Positions 1 to 8,001 of a stretch of DNA of 64,000 nucleotides are shown piece after piece. Numbering within the stretch: the stretch's first letter is position 1; each line of letters opens with the position of its first letter. Source of the DNA: Lentzea terrae (lineage in GTDB: Bacteria > Actinomycetota > Actinomycetes > Mycobacteriales > Pseudonocardiaceae); assembly GCF_003265345.1 (NCBI RefSeq), contig NZ_QFWW01000029.1, positions 199,961 to 263,960 on the forward strand. Direction: 5' to 3'. Both the position numbers and the translations under genes were made by a program. The notes below the pieces were generated by a model that worked only from the letters and a program-made list of their open reading frames with translations, was not told the origin of the DNA and did no database searches.

Positions 1-579
1 ACCACCGCACCGGCCGCCGCCGCACCGCCCGCCGCGGCCCAGCCGGTCGACGGGCCGGACGAGCGGGGGTTCAGCTGGCACGACCTGCTCAACGGCACAG
101 TGCTGCTCCTGCCCGCCGCGGTGCTGCTCGTGGTGCTCGCGGCCGCGTTCGTCGTGGTCGCCAAGGCCCACCGCCGCGAACGCCGGCGCACCGGGCCTGA
201 TCACGCGGCGCGGGTGCTGGGAGCGTGGCACGAGCAGATGGACCGGCTGACCGAGCGCGGCATCTCACCACCGGTCTCACTCACGTTCCACGAGGTGGCC
301 GGGCACGTGCGCACGATCCTCGGTGAGGCGGCGAACCCGGTCGAGGCCGCGGCGGAACTGGCCACCACGGCGATCTACGCACCCGAGCGCATCGATCAGG
401 CCGCGGCCGACCAGGCCTGGGAACTGGTGGCGCAGCTGGGCACCGCGCTCTACCCGGGACGGGTGTCCGCGGCACGCCTGCGTGCACTGTTCGACCCGCG
501 TCCACTGTGGACAACGTGGAGCGTCGCGCGGCAGCGGCGCCACGCCGGCGAACGCCTGGAAGTGGGGCGGTACCGATGA
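1..579 (+). CDS. C-terminal part of a TgpA-like transglutaminase membrane protein (5' end outside window)
   Basis: The reading frame is open from base 1, so the gene starts upstream. The visible 192 residues begin with an Ala/Pro-rich linker. A membrane helix follows at about residues 34-55, then a basic stretch (RRERRR). A cytosolic helical tail contains AARVLGAWHEQMDRLTERG, a pattern typical of the C-terminal tail of actinobacterial DUF3488/transglutaminase (TgpA-like) proteins. That family normally has several N-terminal membrane helices and an extracytoplasmic transglutaminase core, both missing here. The stop overlaps the next start in ATGA, so the two genes are probably translationally coupled. 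The family call rests only on the tail and would be settled by the upstream sequence. Confidence 0.6.
   Translation, partial: TTAPAAAAPPAAAQPVDGPDERGFSWHDLLNGTVLLLPAAVLLVVLAAAFVVVAKAHRRERRRTGPDHAARVLGAWHEQMDRLTERGISPPVSLTFHEVAGHVRTILGEAANPVEAAAELATTAIYAPERIDQAAADQAWELVAQLGTALYPGRVSAARLRALFDPRPLWTTWSVARQRRHAGERLEVGRYR
500..512. repeat. Copy of the 13-bp palindrome GTCCACTGTGGAC
   Basis: Perfect 6-bp arms around one central base, lying inside the end of the first gene (read as R-P-L-W-T). The same 13-mer, with T or A in the centre, recurs at 978, 27765 and 54243 in other reading frames. Confidence 0.6.
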
Positions 580-3176
580 AACCGAAGATGGAGCTGATCA
601 CCCGCAACCGAGTCCTGACCGCGCTCGCCGCCGTTGCCGCGCTCGCCGCCGCTGTGCTCGTGGTGGGGCCGGGCTATGAGGCCGCCCAGGTGCACATGCG
701 GACCGGCACGGTCTGGCTCGCGTCCAGCCAGACCGGCGAGGCGACCCTGGTGGACGGTGCTTCCGCCGAGGTGAAGGCGCACGCGCCGGTGGCAGGGGCC
801 GGCACGGCGCTGACGGTCGCCCAGCACGGCAGCGCTGCCGTCGTGCTCAACCGGGGCACCGGACAGCTGCGCAGAATCGACGGCGCCACCGAGAACGTCT
901 CCCCGCCGATGGAGGTTCTTCCGGCGAGCGATGGCCTGGTCACCGCTTCCGGACCGGACGTGCTGTACGTTGCCGACGTCCACAGTGGACAGGTCACCTC
1001 CGTCGACCCGGCCGGGCTGACGACGCGGCACGAGCCGGAACGGCTGGCCGACGGGATCAGGCCGGACGACGTCGTCGTGGACGACCGCGGCACGTTGTGG
1101 GCGATCGACGACACCACCGGCGACCTGGTCTGGCTGACCGACGGCGAACGCCGAAACCGCGCTACGGCGACCAGAAACGTCCGGCTGACGGTCACCGACG
1201 GCAAGCCCGCGCTGGTCGACACCGAGAACGACACCGCCGAACTGCTGAACCCCGAGACCGGCGACGTGGCGCGCTCCGTGCGGCTCGACCTGCCCGGCGA
1301 CGCGGTGGCGCTCGCAGGGTCCGCCGATCGGGCCAGGGTGCTCATCGCGACCGGCCGGGGCGAGTTGAGCTGGTGCGCGTTCGGTTCCGGCTGCGTCACG
1401 CCAGTGCAGGTTGGTTCGGCGGGCGCCGACCTCGGGACACCTGTCGAGGTCGACAACCATGCCGTCGTGCCCGACTACTCCACCGGGCAGGCCACGATCG
1501 TCGACCTCACCACCTCACAGGTCATCGCCCAACGCCAGTTGTTCGACCAGCCGACCCGGTTCGAGCTGATCGTGCGCGACGGCATCGTCTTCTTCAACGA
1601 CCCCAACAGCAACGCAGCCGGGGTGCTGGACCTGTCCGGCGACATCAGGACGATCGTCAAGTACACCCCTGCCGAGCACGACAGCACGCCCGCCCCCGAC
1701 CGTCCCGGAAAGGCCGACCAGGTGGCGAAGAGCGGGCAGCAGAAGCAGGGCCTCGGTCTCCCCCGGCAATCGGACGTGCCCTTCCAGCCGAAGCCGCCGG
1801 CACCGGCTCCCGCGGTCTCCATCGAGGTCAAGCCGGACAACCACGGTGTGGTCGGGGACGAGTTCGAACTGACCGCGAGGTTCCAGGACCCCGGTGACTC
1901 CGCGGTGACGTGGTCGTTCGGTGACGGAACCGGGGGCACCGGCACCACGGTCCGCCACAGCTGGCGGGAGGCTGGTTTCTTCACGGTTCGCGCCACCGTC
2001 TCCCTCGCCGGCGGGAAGCAGCTGCGGGCCGAGACCGTGATCACCGTGGATCCCGCGTCCGCTCCGCCGCACATCACCGCGCTGAACCTCAGTCCGGCCA
2101 AGCCGGTGATCGGGCAGCAGGTGCGGTTCAGCGCCGACACCGCCGGCAGCCCGGTGAGGTGGGCCTGGAGCGTCACCGCGCAGGGCAGTTCCGCCCCCGA
2201 GGTCACCGCGCAGACGCCGACGTTCGTCCACGCGTTCACCACACCGGGCACCTACACCGTCACGCTCACCATCGCGGGCAACGGCCGGACAGCGGAGTTC
2301 TCCCGCCAGCTCACCGTCTCGCAGGGCGCGGTCAAGTTCTGGGGAGGACGCGACGACCACCGCGACCTGAAGACTGTTCCCGAGGACGCCTCGAGCGGCG
2401 TGGTCGCGATCGACGGCGGCGACCACCACGCGCTGGCGTTGAACGCGGACGGACGGGTCATCGCCTGGGGCGACGACGACGAACATGAACCGACGAACGT
2501 GCCCTCGGATGCGCTCAGCGGGGTGATCGCCATCTCGGCCGGGCAGTCCCACAGCCTGGCGCTGAAGGCGGACGGCCGTGTCCTAAGCTGGGGAGCTCAG
2601 TTCGACGATCTGCAGACGGTTCCTCAAGAAGCCCTGCGCGGTGTCAAGGCGATCGCAGCCGGCAGCCTGCACAGTCTGGCGTTGACGGAGAACGGCAGGG
2701 TCATCGCCTGGGGCGACGACACCGAGCAGCGGACGGCAGTGCCCGACGCGGCCCTGAGCGATGTCACCGCGATCGCGGCCGGCGGCAGCCACAGCCTGGC
2801 GTTGAAAGCGGACGGCACCGTGCTCACCTGGGGCTACAGCGCCTCGACGAACCTCGAGGTACCGGCAGAGGCCACCAGCGGTGTGGTCGCCATCGCCGCG
2901 GGCGACGCCCGCTCCCTGGTGGTGAAGGCGGACGGCACCATCATCCAATGGGGGCACGTTTGGGAGGGCGAGGCCCCGGCACCGCCCGCCGTCCACGGCT
3001 TCCGCTCGGTGGACATGGACTCACAGCACGCCCTGCTGCTGAAGGAGGACGGTTCGGTGCTCGGCTGGGGCGGGCCGAACAACAACGGTGAGGCGTCGGT
3101 GCCGTCCGAGTTCGGCCAGAACGTGCTGGCCATCGCCGCAGGCGCGCAGTTCAGCCTGGCCGTGGTGGACGGTTGA
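576..3176 (+). CDS. Membrane-anchored beta-propeller / PKD / RCC1-repeat surface protein
   Basis: An 866-residue protein. A short cytosolic start is followed by a hydrophobic helix at about residues 13-32, likely a signal anchor. A region of blade-like repeats (about 40-370) resembles YncE/NHL propellers. A Pro/Gln-rich linker leads to two PKD-like Ig domains (about 415-590, with WSFGDGTG and FTTPGTYTVTLTI). The rest is a run of RCC1-type repeats recurring as HSLALKADGRVLSWG-like units. The ATG at 576 overlaps the upstream stop and is preferred; an in-frame upstream start at 507 would run through the previous gene. Coupling to a TgpA-like gene suggests an envelope role. RCC1 repeats usually bind proteins; no catalytic residues were seen and the ligand is unknown. 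Confidence 0.75.
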   Translation: MKPKMELITRNRVLTALAAVAALAAAVLVVGPGYEAAQVHMRTGTVWLASSQTGEATLVDGASAEVKAHAPVAGAGTALTVAQHGSAAVVLNRGTGQLRRIDGATENVSPPMEVLPASDGLVTASGPDVLYVADVHSGQVTSVDPAGLTTRHEPERLADGIRPDDVVVDDRGTLWAIDDTTGDLVWLTDGERRNRATATRNVRLTVTDGKPALVDTENDTAELLNPETGDVARSVRLDLPGDAVALAGSADRARVLIATGRGELSWCAFGSGCVTPVQVGSAGADLGTPVEVDNHAVVPDYSTGQATIVDLTTSQVIAQRQLFDQPTRFELIVRDGIVFFNDPNSNAAGVLDLSGDIRTIVKYTPAEHDSTPAPDRPGKADQVAKSGQQKQGLGLPRQSDVPFQPKPPAPAPAVSIEVKPDNHGVVGDEFELTARFQDPGDSAVTWSFGDGTGGTGTTVRHSWREAGFFTVRATVSLAGGKQLRAETVITVDPASAPPHITALNLSPAKPVIGQQVRFSADTAGSPVRWAWSVTAQGSSAPEVTAQTPTFVHAFTTPGTYTVTLTIAGNGRTAEFSRQLTVSQGAVKFWGGRDDHRDLKTVPEDASSGVVAIDGGDHHALALNADGRVIAWGDDDEHEPTNVPSDALSGVIAISAGQSHSLALKADGRVLSWGAQFDDLQTVPQEALRGVKAIAAGSLHSLALTENGRVIAWGDDTEQRTAVPDAALSDVTAIAAGGSHSLALKADGTVLTWGYSASTNLEVPAEATSGVVAIAAGDARSLVVKADGTIIQWGHVWEGEAPAPPAVHGFRSVDMDSQHALLLKEDGSVLGWGGPNNNGEASVPSEFGQNVLAIAAGAQFSLAVVDG
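978..990. repeat. Copy of the 13-bp palindrome GTCCACAGTGGAC
   Basis: Central base A. It lies inside the propeller region of the surface-protein gene and is read there as V-H-S-G. See the copies at 500, 27765 and 54243. Confidence 0.6.
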
Positions 3177-3179
3177 CGG

Positions 3180-4559
3180 CTACGAGTAGCGGGCCTGAGT
3201 CGCCTGGCGCAGCTCGCGCCAGGCTGCGGCGACCTTCTCCGGATCGCCGTCGAACGCTCCCGCGCGCAGCAGGGCCGAGTCGGCGTTGAGCCGGGCGAGG
3301 TTGCGTTCGTAGATGACGTCGCCCGCCTGGTCGAGGCGCACCGCGAACTCGCCGAGCGAGGAGAAGGCGCCGTCGTGCAGCTCCAGGAGGCTGCGCAGGA
3401 ACTCGTAGTCCGCGAACGCCCACTCGAACGCGCTGCCGTCGACGACGTTGAAGAACACGCGGCTCAGCACCTGCCGCAGTTGCACGCTCAACGCCTGGTG
3501 CGGCGGCATGCCCGCCCACGACGGGAGTGCTGCCGCGTGCCGAGGGTCGACCACGTTGCGCAGGGCCAGTGCGCGCAGTGCGGGAACCGGCCGCTCGTCT
3601 CCCACCGACGTGCGGCAGAGCAGGCGGTGGACGAGGTCGTCGCGGCCGGACGCCACCGCCGCCACGCCGATCACGTAGACCAGCAGCAACGCCGGGTACG
3701 CGGCCGCGTTGACCCAGACGTCCTGGGCGCCGCGGTCGCGTGACTCCGGACGCAGGAAGCGTTCGACGAGGGTGACCCACAGGTCGTCGTGCCGCCGATC
3801 GCCGGAACGGACGCCGATGGCGACAAGCCGCAGCAGCGGTGCCAGGTCGTGCTCATAGCCGGTGAGCCGCTTCTCCAGCTCGGCGGGCAGCTCGTGGTCG
3901 TCCAGCCGCCCGGACGTGGGGTAGCGCGACTCGGTCAGCAGGTCGAGCACGGCCGACGCGGCGGACTGGACGCGGTCGGTCACCGTCTGGCCCACCGGTT
4001 CGGCCAGTGCGCGGCGGAACTCGGTGACCGGGCTGCGCAGCTCTCCTTCGGCGGAGCGGTCGGATCGCGGCGCCGGGGCGGGTCTGGCGGTGACGAGCTC
4101 CGGCACCAGCTCGACCAGCTCGTCGACCAGGCGGGGCAGGTCGAGGTCGTCGCTGCGGTGGTGGATGCGCAGGTACTGGCAGCGGGCCAGGCGCTTCAAC
4201 GCGTCCGGCAGGTCAGCCTCGGCGAGCGGATCGATGCCGTCCATCAGCACGGGGATCACCCGCAGGCCGCACTGGAAGGCCTCGGTGATCTCGCGGCGCA
4301 CCCAGTCGTCGGCCTTGTCGAGCCGGCGGACGCCCTCGCGGTCCACGGCACCGACCCAGCGCGGTCCGATGAGCGCCAGCAGCACCTCGCACCGGCGCAG
4401 GCCGCTCAGGATCTCGCGGGAGAAGTCCTCGCCGAGCCGGATCGACTGGCTCGCGTAGAACACCTGGTCAGCCCCGAAGCGCGCGCTCAACTCCCGCTTG
4501 ACCAGGGCAGCGGCCCATTCACCGTCTCCGGTGCGGTAGTTGACGAACACGCCAGGCAT
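3180..4559 (-). CDS. TIR-domain protein with unassigned helical C-terminal region
   Basis: A 459-residue protein. Residues 1 to about 150 read as a TIR fold: start MPGVFVNYRTGDGEWAAAL, then a BB-loop-like region (VFYASQSIRLGEDF), then LLALIGPRWV, then DWVRREITEAF with a Glu where TIR NADases carry their catalytic acid, then a strand VIPVLMDG. The remaining 300 residues are Leu/Ala/Arg-rich, probably helical, and match no family I recognise. The ATG at 4559 follows an AGAGGG about 8 bases upstream; longer in-frame starts run into the neighbouring gene. Bacterial TIR proteins are often NAD-cleaving effectors in phage defence, though some have other roles. Whether this one is active cannot be told from sequence. 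Confidence 0.75.
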   Translation of the reverse strand: MPGVFVNYRTGDGEWAAALVKRELSARFGADQVFYASQSIRLGEDFSREILSGLRRCEVLLALIGPRWVGAVDREGVRRLDKADDWVRREITEAFQCGLRVIPVLMDGIDPLAEADLPDALKRLARCQYLRIHHRSDDLDLPRLVDELVELVPELVTARPAPAPRSDRSAEGELRSPVTEFRRALAEPVGQTVTDRVQSAASAVLDLLTESRYPTSGRLDDHELPAELEKRLTGYEHDLAPLLRLVAIGVRSGDRRHDDLWVTLVERFLRPESRDRGAQDVWVNAAAYPALLLVYVIGVAAVASGRDDLVHRLLCRTSVGDERPVPALRALALRNVVDPRHAAALPSWAGMPPHQALSVQLRQVLSRVFFNVVDGSAFEWAFADYEFLRSLLELHDGAFSSLGEFAVRLDQAGDVIYERNLARLNADSALLRAGAFDGDPEKVAAAWRELRQATQARYS

Positions 4560-4653
4560 CGCCCAAACCCTCTCATGGTGAGGCGCTCTGGCGTGGAGAT
4601 TACTGACCGTGCTCCGGGTGCAACGGATCCGGTTCGGCCGAGCAGGCGTGCGG

Positions 4654-5862
4654 TCAGGCGGCCCGCAGCCGGTCGGCCAGGCTCGCCGCGGCGTCCCGCA
4701 CCGCGCCGGCCACCTCCTGCCGCCGCATCTCGACGCCACCGACGAACACCTTCTCGACGTTGCCGGGATGCGCCGCCGTGACGACCGCCGCGACCGGGTC
4801 GTGCGTGCCGACGAGGTTGATGTCGTTGGCCCGCAACACCACCAGGTCCGCGTGCTTGCCGACGGCGAGCGACCCGATCCGGTCGGCGAGGCCGGCCGCC
4901 GCGGCGCCCTCGACGGTCGCCATCCGCAGCACGTCGGCGGGAGTGACCTGGCCACCGCTCAGAAACGCCGACGCCAGCGTGGCGCGCATGAGCGAGAACA
5001 TGTCCCCCGCCACCGCCGTGACCGTGTCCGTGCCGAGCCCGGTCAGCACGCCGAAACCACGGGTGCGGCACACCATCGGCGCGCCGTGGCCCATCCGCGC
5101 CTCCAGGGCCGGTGCGATCGACACGCCCGCTCCGGCCTCTGCGACCAGCTTCAGCTCGTCGTCGGGAAGTCCGTTGCCGTGCACGAAGGTGATCTCCGAG
5201 TGCAGCAGACCGCGTTCCCGCAACGCCGACATCGGCTGCTCGTGCCCGGCGATGTGCACCATCACCCGCAGTCCGAGCGAGCGGGCCAGCTCCCACGTCT
5301 CCTCGACGACGGCCATGTCCGAGAACGACGGACCGAGCGGCGCCAGCGCGAGCTCGACCGTGCCACCGGCCAACCCCACGGCCCGCCGCACGTCGTCCGG
5401 CACGAGCGGAGCCTCGACAGGCTCGCCGTAGCCGAACAACGCCCGCACGCCCGAGGTACGCAGTCCGCTGATCGCTGCCTCGGCGTGCTCGAACGTCGGT
5501 GAGAACGAGTAGTCCAGCACCGTGGTGATGCCGGACGCGAGGCATTCCAGGCCACCGGCGAGCGTGCCGATCTCCAGGTCGTCCGGCGTGAGCACCCGCT
5601 GCGCCGGCCACAGCAGGTGCTCCAGGTACTCCCCCAACGACATGTCGGCGCAGAACGACCGCACCAACCCCTGCCACAGGTGCCGGTGCGTGTCGACGAA
5701 GCCCGGCAACACGATCCGGTCCGTGCAGTCGATCACCGTTTTCGCCGTCAATCCCTGCCCCACCGCGGCGATCCGGCCGTCCGAAACCAGCACGTCCGTG
5801 CCGGGCAGGATCACGACCGGGTCGGTGTCGATCACCAACGCGTTGCGCAGCACAACACCCAT
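4654..5862 (-). CDS. Cytosolic amidohydrolase (AtzB/TrzA-type metal-dependent deaminase/hydrolase)
   Basis: A 402-residue protein of the amidohydrolase superfamily. An N-terminal beta-sandwich strand (VLVSDGRIAAVG) precedes the metal-binding DTHRHLWQGL. Conserved histidines follow in HIAGHEQP and TFVHGNGL, and a C-terminal segment GSLAVGKHADLVVL is typical of the family. Length matches cytosine/guanine deaminase and chlorohydrolase relatives. There is no signal peptide, unlike the related enzyme at 8002-9369. It is divergent from a MarR regulator across 62 bases that hold a palindrome, so MarR control is likely. The substrate is not predictable; purine-like or triazine-like heterocycles are the usual guesses. 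Confidence 0.8.
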   Translation of the reverse strand: MGVVLRNALVIDTDPVVILPGTDVLVSDGRIAAVGQGLTAKTVIDCTDRIVLPGFVDTHRHLWQGLVRSFCADMSLGEYLEHLLWPAQRVLTPDDLEIGTLAGGLECLASGITTVLDYSFSPTFEHAEAAISGLRTSGVRALFGYGEPVEAPLVPDDVRRAVGLAGGTVELALAPLGPSFSDMAVVEETWELARSLGLRVMVHIAGHEQPMSALRERGLLHSEITFVHGNGLPDDELKLVAEAGAGVSIAPALEARMGHGAPMVCRTRGFGVLTGLGTDTVTAVAGDMFSLMRATLASAFLSGGQVTPADVLRMATVEGAAAAGLADRIGSLAVGKHADLVVLRANDINLVGTHDPVAAVVTAAHPGNVEKVFVGGVEMRRQEVAGAVRDAAASLADRLRAA

Positions 5863-5878
5863 CTCATCCCCCTCACAA

Positions 5879-5897
5879 GAAAGCTTTCCTAAAAGCT
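5879..5897. promoter_or_regulatory. Palindromic operator candidate for the MarR regulator
   Basis: In the gap between the divergent amidohydrolase and MarR genes, GAAAGCTTTC (5879-5888) is a perfect 10-bp palindrome. It overlaps AGCTTT-CCTA-AAAGCT (5882-5897), a second perfect dyad. Position and AT-richness fit an operator blocking both promoters. Confidence 0.5.
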
Positions 5898-5924
5898 ATC
5901 ACCCTGTGCAATACCCTCTGACCT

Positions 5925-6413
5925 GTGACGGATCGAGTGGACGACCTGATGACCAAGTGGCAGACCGAACTGCCGGACGCCCTCGTCCCCAGCACCGAGT
6001 TCAGCAAGCGGGTGATGGTGCTCGCCACGGCCCTCGACGAGGCCACCCGCGCCACCGTCGCCGAGTTCGGCCTCACCGGCGCCGACTTCGGAGTGCTCGC
6101 CGCCTTGCGCCGCAACGGAAAGCCGTACCGCCTCAAGGCGAACGAGCTCAGCAACGCGCTGCTGCTGTCCACCGGCGGCACGAGCAACGTGGTGAACCGC
6201 CTGGTGGCCAGGGGTCTGGTCGTGCGCGAGGCCGACCACGCCGACGGGCGCAGCACCTACGTGCGCCTCACCTCGTCCGGCAAGTCACTGGCCGAGGACG
6301 TCACGCTCGCGAACACCAAGGCGCACGAGAAGGTCCTCGCCGCGATCCCGGCCGAGCTGCTGGAGCGGGCGACCACCGTGATGCGCGAGGTGTACGGACA
6401 CCTCCCGGGCTAA
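5925..6413 (+). CDS. MarR-family transcriptional regulator
   Basis: A 162-residue protein with a winged helix-turn-helix. The first helix region (MVLATALDEATRATVAEFGL) is followed by DFGVLAALRRNG, the recognition segment LLLSTGGTSNVVNRLVARGLVVRE, and a wing (ADGRSTYVRLTSSGK). The C-terminal helices would complete the dimer interface. The GTG at 5925 gives a normal family length. It most likely senses a small molecule and represses itself and the divergent amidohydrolase at 4654-5862. Its stop overlaps the end of the convergent gene at 6410 by four bases. Confidence 0.85.
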   Translation: MTDRVDDLMTKWQTELPDALVPSTEFSKRVMVLATALDEATRATVAEFGLTGADFGVLAALRRNGKPYRLKANELSNALLLSTGGTSNVVNRLVARGLVVREADHADGRSTYVRLTSSGKSLAEDVTLANTKAHEKVLAAIPAELLERATTVMREVYGHLPG

Positions 6414-7396
6414 GAGCGGCTGCGGCTCGCACGGCGTTCTTCGCGTGCCTGCTCGATGCGCTCTTCCAACGCCTCGAACCACTCCTGCCCCTGCACGCCG
6501 CACTTGTCCCGAATGCCGTGCTTGAGCTCGGACGTGTTGGCGTTCAGGGTCTGGACCATCGTCAGCCCCTGATCGACCTGCACCTTCAGCTCACCCTGCG
6601 ACCGGGCCAGATGTGTTGCGGCAGCGCGCATCTCGGCCCGGACCCGCCTGCTCGCCAGCATCTGGTGCGGCGCGCGGTGCGCCCGGCGGACCAGCTGCGA
6701 CATCGTGCGCAGCGACGTCTGCGCCGACTGGTAGGCGAGATGTGCGGTGTCAGCGCACTGGTACGACTCGCGGTGGAACACCCGCAGCGCGTGGAACTCG
6801 ACGTCCTCTCCCGCAGGCCTGCTGGCCTGCAGCTTCCGCACCCGCGCCTGCACCTGCTCAGCCTGGCGGCGCACGCGGACGTTCTCGTTGCGGACCCGCC
6901 GCAACGCGCGGTCGGCTTCCTCCGCCGCGGCCCGAACTTCCTCGACGGTGACCCGGCGCGCGCGGCGATCCCACAACCTGATCGCGACGAGCACGGCGAC
7001 ACCGGTCGCGGCCGCACCGAACAGGTAAGACATGCCGTCGTCGACGACGTGGCCGTTGGAAGCGGCGGGTTTCATCATCAAGAGCGCGACGACGTTCATG
7101 GCACCGACCAGCACCAGGCCCCGCAGGGCCAGCCCAGGCCACCGCTTCACCAGCCTGGATCCGCGCAGCCGCCCGTAGCGGTTGAGCGCGGACCGGACCA
7201 GCAGCACGCCGAGCGGCACGGAAGCCGCCGCACCCCACAGCCACTCCGTCAGGTAGGCCTGGTGCTCCGGCACCTGGTTGGCCACGATGTGCAACGCGAT
7301 CGCCGGCGACACCAGCAACATCGTCAACGGCAGCCCGAAGACCACGAGAAACAGCGCAAGACCGCACCCACAGCCACCGCGGTTGCGTGCCGTCAT
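6410..7396 (-). CDS. Membrane protein with long cytosolic coiled coil, function unknown
   Basis: A 328-residue protein. After a short N-terminus (GGCGCG) there are four likely membrane helices within about residues 12-155. A charged helical region rich in Arg, Glu and Gln (about 155-328) looks like a coiled coil (VRRQAEQVQARVRKLQ). I do not recognise a family. Its ATG overlaps the stop of the upstream gene at 7393 in ATGA, so the two are probably translated together. That partner is also helical and charged, so they may form a complex at the membrane. Confidence 0.6.
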   Translation of the reverse strand: MTARNRGGCGCGLALFLVVFGLPLTMLLVSPAIALHIVANQVPEHQAYLTEWLWGAAASVPLGVLLVRSALNRYGRLRGSRLVKRWPGLALRGLVLVGAMNVVALLMMKPAASNGHVVDDGMSYLFGAAATGVAVLVAIRLWDRRARRVTVEEVRAAAEEADRALRRVRNENVRVRRQAEQVQARVRKLQASRPAGEDVEFHALRVFHRESYQCADTAHLAYQSAQTSLRTMSQLVRRAHRAPHQMLASRRVRAEMRAAATHLARSQGELKVQVDQGLTMVQTLNANTSELKHGIRDKCGVQGQEWFEALEERIEQAREERRASRSRS

Positions 7397-7893
7397 CGGC
7401 GCTTACCGCGGCGCGGCCGGCCGGCGGGTGCGAGCGCGGCCGCACCGGACCCGTTCAGCACCTTGTCGATGACGTCCGCGACACCGCCGGTGAGGTCGGA
7501 GTGGTGCTGCACGAGCATCGTGGTGAAGTGCTGGGTCAGCTCGATGTAGGCACGACGCTCGGCCAGCGCCAGCCCTGGTTTCACGGTCTCGCGCTGCATG
7601 TTCACCATGCACTCCCGCAACGCCGACGCGCTCCGGTCGGCCCTGCCCAGCTCCTTCTGCATGTGGCGCAACGACGCGGTGGACTCCCGGCGGCGCTGGT
7701 CCAGCACCGCCAGCTTGACTTCCTTGTCGTGCACGGCCTTCTCGAGGTTGATCCGGCGGATCTCGGTGGCCAGCGCGTACTGCTCGGCAACGCACCGGCC
7801 GGCGTCACCACCCAGCGGCTTCAGCGAGTCCGCGATGCGCGACACCGACTCGCTGAATTTGACGTGACTGCCCTCGACAGTGACCAAACCCAT
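7393..7893 (-). CDS. Small helical, coiled-coil-like protein, function unknown
   Basis: A 166-residue protein dominated by charged amphipathic helices (AVHDKEVKLAVLDQRRRES, HMQKELGRADRSASAL), ending in a basic Pro/Arg/Lys tail (RPRRGKRR). No signal peptide or membrane helix. ATG 7893 is chosen; an in-frame GTG 15 bases upstream (7908) is also possible, and a GGAGAGG precedes both. It is the first gene of a two-gene unit with the coiled-coil membrane protein at 6410-7396. The family is not recognised. Confidence 0.55.
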   Translation of the reverse strand: MGLVTVEGSHVKFSESVSRIADSLKPLGGDAGRCVAEQYALATEIRRINLEKAVHDKEVKLAVLDQRRRESTASLRHMQKELGRADRSASALRECMVNMQRETVKPGLALAERRAYIELTQHFTTMLVQHHSDLTGGVADVIDKVLNGSGAAALAPAGRPRRGKRR

Positions 7894-8001
7894 GGCCCGT
7901 TCATCCACCTCTCCGCGCACGGCGTTACACAGCGGCACCAGGGATACACGAAACGGAACAAACGTGGAGCCGCCGGCACGGTTGCCGATACCGTCGGGCG
8001 A

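Noticed and set aside
507..575. Upstream start for the surface-protein gene
   Set aside because: It would overlap the previous gene by 73 bases and adds a basic non-hydrophobic stretch before the signal anchor; ATG 576 forms the typical ATGA overlap.
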